A stretch of DNA of 23,100 nucleotides from Saccoglossus kowalevskii (Eukaryota > Hemichordata > Enteropneusta > Harrimaniidae), in NCBI RefSeq assembly GCF_000003605.2, contig NW_003141807.1:191534-214633 (forward strand), read 5' to 3'. The position numbers and the translations under genes were made by a program. This document shows, piece after piece, positions 1 to 9,600 of the stretch (position 1 is its first letter; every line of letters begins with the position of its first letter). Below the pieces are notes generated by a model. It did not search any database, was not told where the DNA came from, and saw only the letters and a list, made by a program, of their open reading frames with translations.

Positions 1-1022
1 AGATGCAAGTCAGGTTGTAGATGCAAGTCAGTTTGTAGATGCACAAGTCAGTTTGTAGATGCACAAGTCAGTTTGTAGATGCACAAGTCAGGTAGATGCA
101 CAAGTCAGGTTGTAGATGCACAAGTCAGGTTGTAGATGCACAAGTCAGGTTGTAGATGCACAAGTCAGTTTGTAGATGCACAAGTCAGGTAGATGCACAA
201 GTCAGTTTGTAGATGCACAAGTCAGTTTGTAGATGTACAAGTCAGTTTGTAGATGCACAAGTCAGTTTGTAGATGCACAAATCAGTTTGTAGATGCACAA
301 GTCAGTTTGTAGATGCACAAGTCAGTTTGTAGATGCAAGTCAGTTTGTAGATGCAAGTCAGTTTGTAGATGCAAGACAGTTTGTAGATGCAAGTCAGTTT
401 GTAGGTGCAAGTCAGTTTGCAGATGCACAAGTCAGTTTGTAGATGCGCAAGTCAGTTTGTAGATGCACAAGTCAGGTTGTAGATGCACAAGTCAGGTTGT
501 AGATGCAAGATAGTTTGTAGATGCAAGATAGTTTGTAGATGCACAAGTCAGGTTGTAGATGCACAAGTCAGGTTGTAGATGCGCAAGTCAGGTTGTAGAT
601 GCAAGTCAGGTTTTAGATGCAAGTCAGGTTGTAGATGCAAGTCAGTTTGTAGATGCACAAGTCAGGTTGTAGATGCACAAGTCAGGTTGTAGATGCACAA
701 GTCAGGTTGTAGATGCACAAGTCAGGTTGTAGATGCACAAGTCAGGTTGTAGATGCACAAGTCAGTTTGTAGATGCACAAGTCAGTTTGTAGATGCACAA
801 GTCAGTTTGTAGATGCACAAGTCAGTTTGTAGATGCACACGCCAGTTTGTAGATGCACACGCCAGTTTGTAGATGCACAAGTCAGTTTGTAGATGCACAA
901 GTCAGTTTGTAGATGCACAAGTCAGTTTGTAGATGCACAAGTCAGTTTGTAGATGCACAAGTCAGTTTGTAGATGCACATGTCAGTTTGTAGATGCACAT
1001 GTCAGTTTGTAGATGGAAGTCA
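1..1022. repeat. Minisatellite, ~20-bp unit (GTTTGTAGATGCACAAGTCA), ~50 copies, open at left edge
   Basis: The unit is repeated head to tail from the first base to about 1022, where it decays into TTTGTAGATGGAAGTCAATT. Length variants are 20 bp (GCACAAGTCA), 18 bp (GCAAGTCA, losing a CA) and 17 bp (CAGGTAGATG). Variants occur in runs: 18-mers around 330-410, GGTT-type units around 470-760, GTTT-type units around 760-1000. It probably lies in an intron of the R3HDM-like gene, whose upstream exons are outside the window. Confidence 0.97.
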
Positions 1023-1409
1023 ATTTGCAGGGAGCCTAATAGTTTTAATAAATCGTAATAAGTTGCAAATCAGTGAGGTACTAAATAGTTATGTTATAAG
1101 TTCCTGGGATTGCACCATTGAATTATGGGACATCAATGTTTTTATTGCCTGCACTATGCCTGTGTTTTGTTTAGTATTGTGACTTTTAACCAGTAAGTGG
1201 CATTAGGTTTGGGTTATAGGAAAAGGGTTCTTAAAAGAAAAGCTCTCACTCTCTGGGATTGCACCATTGAATTAGTGTGTTATTTGCTCTTTTTTAATGT
1301 TTTTTGTTGATAATTGTATCCAGTATGTAATTTGCTGCAAGATAAACCTGTTAATAAGATATCAATCTAAATCCCCTTTTGCTTGTCATTTGGATGATGA
1401 CTAATTGGA

Positions 1410-1865
1410 GCGTTTTGCGCAGAAATAATTATTGCGTTCACGCACAGCTCCTTAGCATGGGCTAAGAGGTCAAAAAGTGTGCGCGAACGCTTAGCCCAGA
1501 GCTAAGCACCCTCTGAGGCGACCTTTGGGTGTAGACAAAATAAATTTGGTTCGCTGTCTACAACATGCATTAATAAAACTCTGTATTCTGTTACGCCGTT
1601 GTATACTGTTTCTGTGCATCCAAATAAGTTGGATCTGTCTTCTCTCGCATTCCTGTGCACGTCGCTTCAAAATTAGAATGAAACATGCGAATAGCAGAAA
1701 TAGAACCTCGCGCATGTCGCCCATTTTCTGTTCGTAAATAGCGGCTTGCCAAAGGTCACTGACTGATGGCGCCCCTTAGCCTGTGCTAACAACTGGACGC
1801 AATTGGGTCTAGCCGAAATGCAAATATGCTAGATAAGCCTAAATCAGCTCAAATCTTAGCCCATA
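1410..1865. mobile_element. Candidate small inverted-repeat (MITE-like) element with CTTAGC palindromes
   Basis: Three imperfect palindromes of form CTTAGC-N4/5-GCTAAG/C lie at 1451-1466, 1490-1506 and 1775-1790, with a further CTTAGC at 1855. Sequence on the two sides is in inverted orientation: CCAAAGGTC at 1749-1757 reappears inverted at about 1523-1531, each continuing toward a CTTAGC palindrome, and GACGCAATTGGGTC at 1796-1809 resembles an inverted copy at about 1420-1441. The minus-strand interior reads an arginine-rich peptide (RRQIQLIWMHRNSIQRRNRI), which could be a relic of a transposase but is not a clear match. Exact ends and target duplication could not be defined. Confidence 0.4.
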
Positions 1866-2393
1866 CTTCGTGTAACTTAATGTGTGTCATTATTCTTATG
1901 CGTGCATATAGAATGGAGGTTGCTGTACCACGTACGTTATCGGGAATACATTGTTTGTTTACGTTGTTTTTTAATCTGATAGTCAGTGTAGTTTTTTAAC
2001 CTCTATATGGTTGTTGATAAAGGTCCTGTCGGTTGCTACTTGTGATAATGTTTGAATGCCATTGTTTTTACTACTCATATGTGTGTGTGTGTTTAGCTCA
2101 AAGCGTTTAGGCTTATATTGCTCACAGTACTATGTTGTAACCATCATATAATTCTGGTATAGCTTTTCTTTAATTGTACATGTTTTTTAGTCGTGAACGC
2201 TTGGTTCTCAAAATAATATCCAAATGACAATTTTTGTTCACCATATGCACATTATTTTATAGAATGAGGAGCGGTATTGCTGAATTCAACGAAAGCACAT
2301 TTTGTTAGAATATTGTTTATGTATCATAAGAATTTACAATGTAAAAACTATTAGAGTATGAAGGAAAATGGTTAAAATCAGGATCTTCATTAT

Positions 2394-3030
2394 TAGCTCC
2401 GCTCGGACGCAGTCCGAAAATGGGGACATATGTTTGATCTTTGTGTGTGTGTTCATGTGTTAGTTTATGGATGGATTTTGTTCAAACTTGGTACGTATGT
2501 TGGACATTATGGGACCTTGATGCACATCATTTTATTTTTCAGATTCAATTTAAAACGACCATTTTGTTTGAATGAATGCAGTTCTAGTGCCATATCTCTG
2601 CCATGCTTTGACTGATTATGATCAAATATTAAATATTCATTATACATCATGACATAGATATATTGGTTTGACTATGTGATTCAAAATGGCCAAATGGCAG
2701 CTATTTTTGTGCTAAAAAATCATCAAAAATCAAGCATTTCTGGCATTCCAGAACTGGATCTTGGCGTTTATGGATGTATTTTGTTCAAACTTGGTGCATA
2801 CATTAGAGATTATGTGTTACTGATGCACATCATTTTATTTTTCAGATCGGATTGAAAATGGCCATTTTGTTTAAATGAATGTGCCTCTAGAGCCATATGA
2901 TATGCTTTGGCCGATTATGTTCAAATTTTATATATTTGATTTACATCATGTTATAGATATATAGATGTATTCAAAATGGCCAACTGGTGGCCATTTTGTT
3001 TTAATTAATGCTGTTCAAGAGCAATATTTC
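2394..3030. repeat. Diverged ~303-bp tandem duplication, beginning with TAGCTCCGCT and a hairpin
   Basis: The segment from 2464 (TTTATGGATGGATTTTGTTC) recurs from 2767 (TTTATGGATGTATTTTGTTC). Both copies continue through GATGCACATCATTTTATTTT and (A/C)(A/G)ACCATTTTGTTT-type sequence. At the left edge is TAGCTCCGCT (2394-2403), then CGGAC-GCA-GTCCG (2404-2416), a perfect 5-bp stem hairpin. The same TAGCTCCGCT terminus appears at 20116-20125 and inverted at 20821-20830, suggesting one repeat family. Confidence 0.6.
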
Positions 3031-3593
3031 TCAATATGGACAAGTATTCGTTTGACGATCACATACAAGATGTCAATCATTTTAATGTCATCATAATCAA
3101 GCATCATCTTCTGGATCCATACTTTTGACATGTTTATATTCCAACTATATTACTTCAAACAAAACTATATATCTTAAATTTGATAACTAACGGGAACTGT
3201 GCCATGCGTGGCTTGTTATTTGTTGTTGTCAAATTTTTTGGATTATACGCACCTCTAGATGTGAAGCATTTTCTGTTGTGTTTTTTGCATAGGTCAAATA
3301 TGTTATTAACCAATCAGAATTCTGTCTTCTACTGACGTAATTCTCAGAGGATTCAAAAATATTGTCAACGACCCTATTTTAGCAAAATGCAGAAGTATTA
3401 AAATCATCGATATGTTTTGGTGAAATAGGATTTTTTTTAAAACTGGTATATAGTATGGAAAAGGTAGTTGAATAACGTCTTCAACACTTGTCAGCGGTTG
3501 TCGGCAGTCATTGTCAAAGCATTCACATCGCATTGTAGGAAAATGAACTGGTGTTAGAATAATTTAGATTCATGATTTTTTTTTCACTTTCAG

Positions 3594-3649
3594 TCAATTT
3601 CATCACAGGAAGGCACTGGGAGTAATCTTTCTATTGAGTCCCCGCTCAG
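3594..3649 (+). CDS. R3HDM1/2: R3HDM-like exon: serine/glutamine linker after SUZ region
   Basis: Preceded by a T-rich tract ending in CAG at 3591-3593 and followed by GTAATA at 3650. It reads SISSQEGTGSNLSIESPL plus two bases (AG) that combine with the first base of the next exon to make Arg. The SxxSQE pattern resembles the SQDSVCSQEN linker that follows the SUZ domain in ARPP21. At 56 nt it is a small exon, so its upstream boundary rests on splice-site quality and phase, not on strong homology. Confidence 0.72.
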
Positions 3650-6600
3650 GTAATAATCTACTTTCATGTACTGTTGTTGATTTCAACTTCCTTATTGGTG
3701 ATGTTTATGGTGCAGCAATGTCCATGCTCAATTGCATGTTACATTGGTTTGATGTGATATTATTTAAATTCATACTGAATGATTAGAAATGATATTGACT
3801 CTTGTCAAAACGAGGGTCAATGATAACCAAGGGCGTACAGACATGCTTGTATGTATAACAATATTGTATGTATTGGTGCATGATGGTAGTTGATTACCAT
3901 GTAGTGTAGATTCCAACACAATTTTAGGATGCATAGTGGTACAAAGGCTATGACTTTCGACACACAATCGGAGGGTTGTTTGTTTGACTCTGCATGTTTG
4001 TCTGTACAAGCTTCTTGTTAAGTTGCGTGTTGTTGTGTCAAAAAAGGACATCAAAGAACACGATTCGGCAAAAGAATTGCACATTCTAACATGCCATGTT
4101 TTGTTCAATAGGAGTAGACGAAGTAGCAACTCAGAAGAGTTTTGTTGGCGTCCAGAACAACGTCCTTGGAGCAGCGTTGATTCAAGTGGTTCAGAACGTC
4201 AAGTCATCCCTGTGGTAACCAAAGCGAGTAGCTTTGCCGGAACTGGCATACACTCGGTTTTGTTACGAGGGGACAGTAGCGGGAGTAGTTGGAGCGGTGG
4301 TAGCCGAGGAAGCACAAGTAGTTTTAGTAAACTTACCAAAGTGGGTAAGCACCCAGGTAAAATTAGCATATTTTATCAAAATCTCCTTGAGCCCACTTAG
4401 GTCAGCGAGAATTCTACAATCCGCACCACATAAGTGCGAGATTTTTTTTCAGTGGTGGATCCGAATCGGTAGGCCCAGTGCTAATTTGACAGATACTCAT
4501 GCACCTATTTTAATGGTCAGTTTGCATGCCATCCACACTGAGCTGTATAACAGTTTTTTGCATATTCTTTGATTCAAGATCCAAAAAATCTTGCACAGGC
4601 ATTGTGTACCTGCTGTGCCTTGCGTGGTATGCAATTTTTCATGGCTGATAGTACACTTATATTTTTATTTTTAGTATATTTTCATCAAGGGAAGAAAAGG
4701 AAATTTTCTCATTTTCCTTTTTTCTCCAATTTTTTTTTTTTCTTTTTAACTATTTTAAATAATTAAGTCTGCATTTAACCAAGCAAAGCACAACTTGAAA
4801 TGTTTGAAATGTTCTTTTATTTTAAACACAGCTTGTTTCTTTCTAATCTGACTCTTTCAATTTTCAGCATGTTATGACCAGCCTCTCATCTCTAACACGT
4901 CGTGTAGTTTCTACACAACTTCAAAACTCCTAAAAAAAAGTAAATATTCTTTCAGTATCTTAAAAAATAAGTAAATAAATAAAATAAAGAAATACCTCTC
5001 CCCCCTTCCCCCCTCTCCCTTTCCTTCGTCTTGAAGTAGATTCCCTGATGATTGGCTGGCATTATTTGTTCTGTTTTCTGTAAAAATGTCACTTGTTCTA
5101 GCTCTAGATGTTTTAGTGATTGTTGCACGAAGACTGTAGACAAGTGAGCATCTACAAATCAGTCATGTTTTTTTTCTGTATGACTGGTTGCGTGTTCTGT
5201 TAAAGATAAGACTACATAATCAGTGTTTCTGCATTTTTACAAGTTACAAATAATATTTCGTCATTGGTTTAAAAAAAATTGATAAATAATATTTTTTTTT
5301 GTCTGAATGTTTTTTGTTTTTTTTGCTAGAAATCATTCGTTGTGAATTAGTTGCATCTGATGTATATATTTTGCATATTTTAAAGACCAAAATCAGTTTG
5401 ATTAATTTGTTTCAACCACACTTGGAAATCGAATAACTACATAGCTAGTTTTATTCAATTTTACTAGTACAGAAAATATAATAATTTAAAAATAAAATGA
5501 CTAAATTTTTTTGCAGGATCACAGATTGGTCTTATCTTCACCAGTTATAGACATTCTTGTTTGTTTGTTTGTTAATTGGTTGTATTGTATTCTAGTCTGA
5601 ACCGCCTCTTGTCTTGCATCCTTTCTCCAGCTGACCTCTCTCAAACAATGCAGTCTGTTAATAAATAGTGTAACATATCTGTTCATAATGAAGAACTGGA
5701 TAACTTCTGCCAGGACAATAATTTTTATATGTATCGCTTGTTCATCGTTTAGTATTTTTTTTAGATCAACTGCCGTGAACATGTGACTAGTTCAAATAAT
5801 GTAAGCGTGAAAATAACTAATCTGATTGTAAAATTGACAACAAACATTCCTTCTGTTAAGGGCTTGCTCATGTGCACATGTACTTCATGTGCACCAAAAA
5901 TGTTTTCCCACAGTGAAAAGATGGTGACGTAATTTGAATAATTTCATTTTGGTTAACGGTAATGTCGCTATCACATGATCTATACTGATAAGGAATGGGA
6001 TTTCTGGAGATTGGTGCCACACTTATCCGGAGCAGACTAGTTTTCATGCATTGTGTAACTCCTTGTAGCTATGATTAAATCTGCTTGTCTGTCGTATTGC
6101 ACTTTTTATTTAACCCTGTAATGAAAACCATGCTGTGTCATACTAATTATTACTGTACATGTTTTGGCAGACTCATCGGAACGGAGCGGAGGTAGTCCGT
6201 CATTCCGACCTCTACCTGTCATCCAACAACAACCTTCAATATCAGCGCCAGCGCCGCCACCCCCTCCCCCACAACAAGCAGCTGTCAGTCAACAATACTG
6301 TCAACAACCACAACCACCACAGCAGGCATCTACTTATCAAATGTCACAGACTGGCAGTCAGGTGACCTGGACTCAGACTGGTTCCATGGCAACTGGTGTT
6401 GGAAGTTCTACAGGGCTTCCGCAAAGCGGCGCTGTCTTGTATGCAGCGCCTAATATTGAATCTGTGCCTCCAGGAAGCATTCTTATCAATCCACAAACAG
6501 GTAGGCTGCCGATGTTGATTTCATCTCGAGTGACTACTTACCTAGTCTCTACGGCACTGCTATCTCATTTCAATAATGAAAATACTCATCTTGCTTAGTT

Positions 6601-9600
6601 GACCCAGTTAATCATTCTTTTCCAGAAAAACAACATCCTTGATGTACACAAATTTAAGCTTTGTTTCTCTACCTAGGTACGCCGTATCTTCTTGCCGATG
6701 GCTCTCCGATGGTATATCAGCCACCACTGCCACACCAAAATGTTACTAGTCCATTACAACAAGCGCAGTCACCGACGCAACCAATACAACAACAGCAACC
6801 ATCTATGCCTCCATACTCGCAGTACTCTCAACTTAATATGCTTGCAGCATCTCAGATGCAGCGGTCTTATTCAGGGGTTTGTATGCAATCTATCTATAAA
6901 ATCAGTAATTGTTTTTTTTCTCAAAAGACCATGACTAAGTATGAACTACAATTATCAATATTTAAGTGGCTCAAATCAAGATAAAAAACTGTCAAACAAA
7001 ACACTAACATCTGTTGTTTTTGTTCATTTCTTATTCATACAAAGCCTCTCAACGCAGCGCACTCATATTAAATATTTGTATGGCTCTTCTTAAGGCATGA
7101 TTCATGTTGTTTTTTACCCTGTAATAACAAGTTTGCGTCTCTCTGTACAGGACTCACAGGGTAGTATGCAGGATATGGCAAGTCAGATGCATGGTATGAG
7201 TCTAAGTCGTGAGCCGTCCAACGAGAGCACTGGTGAAATGGTTCCTCAACAGCAGATGATGTCGCCGCCACAGCAACCATACATGAGTGGACCGTACATG
7301 CGTCAAGGAGGTGTGATGGGATCTGGATATTCTGGTCCAAGTGGTGCTCCTGCCCCTCCACCTCCCCCGCCTCAACAGCAGATGATGCCGCCGGCTCCTC
7401 CCCAACAGACGTATAATGTACAACAAAGCCCACAGGTTTGTTGTTATTTTCTGTGAGAAATTTTAGTATTACAAATTGCTTACCTAATCTTGCTACTTTC
7501 TACAGAATGCACTGTAGGACTGCTTTCAGTATAAAACTATTTAATGTAGCACAGTTTGCATATTCAACATCATAGCTTGATATTAATCCAGTCTCATCAT
7601 ATGTATGTGTGCATGTTTGTTTGTTTGTAGACAATGTACTCTTCTATACCTCAGGGCCAGATGATGATGCCCTCTCCACTGTATCATTCAACAACTCAAA
7701 CTCAGTACTTGCAACCGCAGCAGCCACCACCACCACCAAGTCAACAGCAGCAGGCAACACCGCAGATGCATCAAGGAAACCAACAACAGCCAATGATGCC
7801 ACCTCTGCCACAAGCTGGAATGCCGGTTATGTACCAGAGTCAAGCGCAGAGCCAGGGACAAGCATTGGTGAGTCCCACGCAACAGTTTTCAACAGTATCG
7901 CAATATGGACAAAATTATCAAAATATGCCTATGATGGCTCCGCCTCCTCCACAGCAACAACAGCAGCAACCACCACCGCAGCAACACTCTCATTTGATGC
8001 AGCAGTCATCTTTTGATTCACCACAAGTTGCCACACATGCTGCAGTTCAACAACAGCAGCATCATCAACAGCAGCAGCAACAACAACAAGCAGCGGCTCA
8101 ACTGCCTCCTGTACAAATGCCAGTGTACTACCAACCAATGCCGACAAATACGGCTGGGCAGCTGATGGGCTTCTCACACTTACCGCAGGACGGGAGTATG
8201 ACACGGCCTGTGACGCCACCACAGGTACTCGCTGGCCATTCGCAACACCCATCAACGCAGGGCATGTACAGCTTTGCGTATGCCCAGCCGAGGGCACAGT
8301 CTCCCCAAGCAGCTATGAGTCTACAGTATCAGACAAGTATACCGTCAACCACTCCCCCACAACAACAACTGCCAGCACCGCCGCCGCCCCAACAGCAATC
8401 AGGACTATCGCAGCACCAGAGAAAGGTTTACAGTGTCGATCATCGGCCACCTAAATCAACAGAGCTATATAATCCGGACACACCGTTGTCTAGAGGGGGT
8501 AGTGGAGATGCTTATCAGCAGTGTGGGGTAGGCAGTGGTGGTGGTGGACATAGTCCATCTGGATCATCGCCAGTTCAGAGTCCAGATCCTGGGTCTGTCC
8601 CCCTACAACAACAGCAACAACAACAACCACTATCCAGGAATACTAGCAGTGCTTTGCAGGGTAAAACAGGTAATGTTTTGAAAACTTACACATTATTGAT
8701 TTAAATAATTAAATTTAAATAACCATTTAAATAACGTTTATACCTTACTATATGTATTCAGCTAAGGTCATAATACTTGGCAGTGAATGCAACTACAAAT
8801 TTGATTATATCATTTTTGTCATGTTCAATGTGTGTCTTGTCTTGAGTGACATATACAACCTGTGTATAAAACACGATAGTGTTTGTCTACATGACATTTT
8901 AATGCTAGCTGTAACTTTTTTGATAAAGGAAATCACAATCTTCCAATTTAGCCTGTTTGGTTTCGCTTGTCAACATTTTATAATTGGACCATTTATAAAA
9001 TGGACTTCTAATCAGTATTGTGCACCCAACATTATTTTTGCTATACATGCAAAACAATGAAGTATTACTCGTACATACCAAGCGTCAGTTGTATCTACAT
9101 CTCGAATAATAGCTAAAATAATGTATAATGTACATACATGCTCATGCTTGATTTTCGGTTTTCGGTTTATTTCAGGTCAACGACCTTCAACTTATAACCA
9201 GCCCAAGGGCAAAATCGCAAAGACAGCGACAAAAGGAAAACTACGTAAAATACAGCAGTTGGACAGTATGGCGTTACAAGAGACTTCAACCGCACAAAGT
9301 AAGAATATGTTTATTGGATGAAACGTCTTACCATTTTCCCGCTGGTCGGTTTTATTTTGTTCATTTTGCATTTTTATACTGCATGCAGCATCACATTTTA
9401 TTTTGTGTTTTGTGTCAAGTTTTATTGGATGATGTTCTGCCTGTTCGTGTAAATAAAAAAATTTAGCCACATGTATATGCTGCTGTGTGTAGTATGGGAC
9501 CAACAAATGTGATCACAATGACTATGCATGGTCTCTAAAATGTTGCAAAACTGAAGCAGAATCAACCATGTTAAGGTGCCGTTGATCAGTGAAAATGCAG

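Larger units (their letters stand above)
1023..3593. other. Inferred intron of the R3HDM-like gene, no coding exon recognised
   Basis: Between the minisatellite and the first supported exon I see no R3H or SUZ coding sequence. The stretch holds the palindrome-rich block at 1410-1865 and the tandem repeat pair at 2394-3030, listed separately. The rest is AT-rich, with a short TG run near 2080. Confidence 0.6.

Noticed and set aside
1-1022. CRISPR array
   Set aside because: Units are contiguous with no unique spacers, in a eukaryotic gene context: a minisatellite.
4112-4356. Alternative frames over the 4112 exon (VVGAVVAEEAQ-type peptide)
   Set aside because: The frame with PWSSVDSS and ASSFAG matches the R3HDM family and is phase-consistent with all other exons; the others are shadows.
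5517-5560. Acceptor-like TTTTTTGCAG followed by an open stretch as an R3HDM exon
   Set aside because: No usable donor before a stop codon, and no family similarity.
7068-8297. Several open frames opposite or out of frame with the Q/P-rich exons
   Set aside because: Low-complexity CAA/CAG/CCA sequence keeps other frames open; they show no independent motifs or splice logic.
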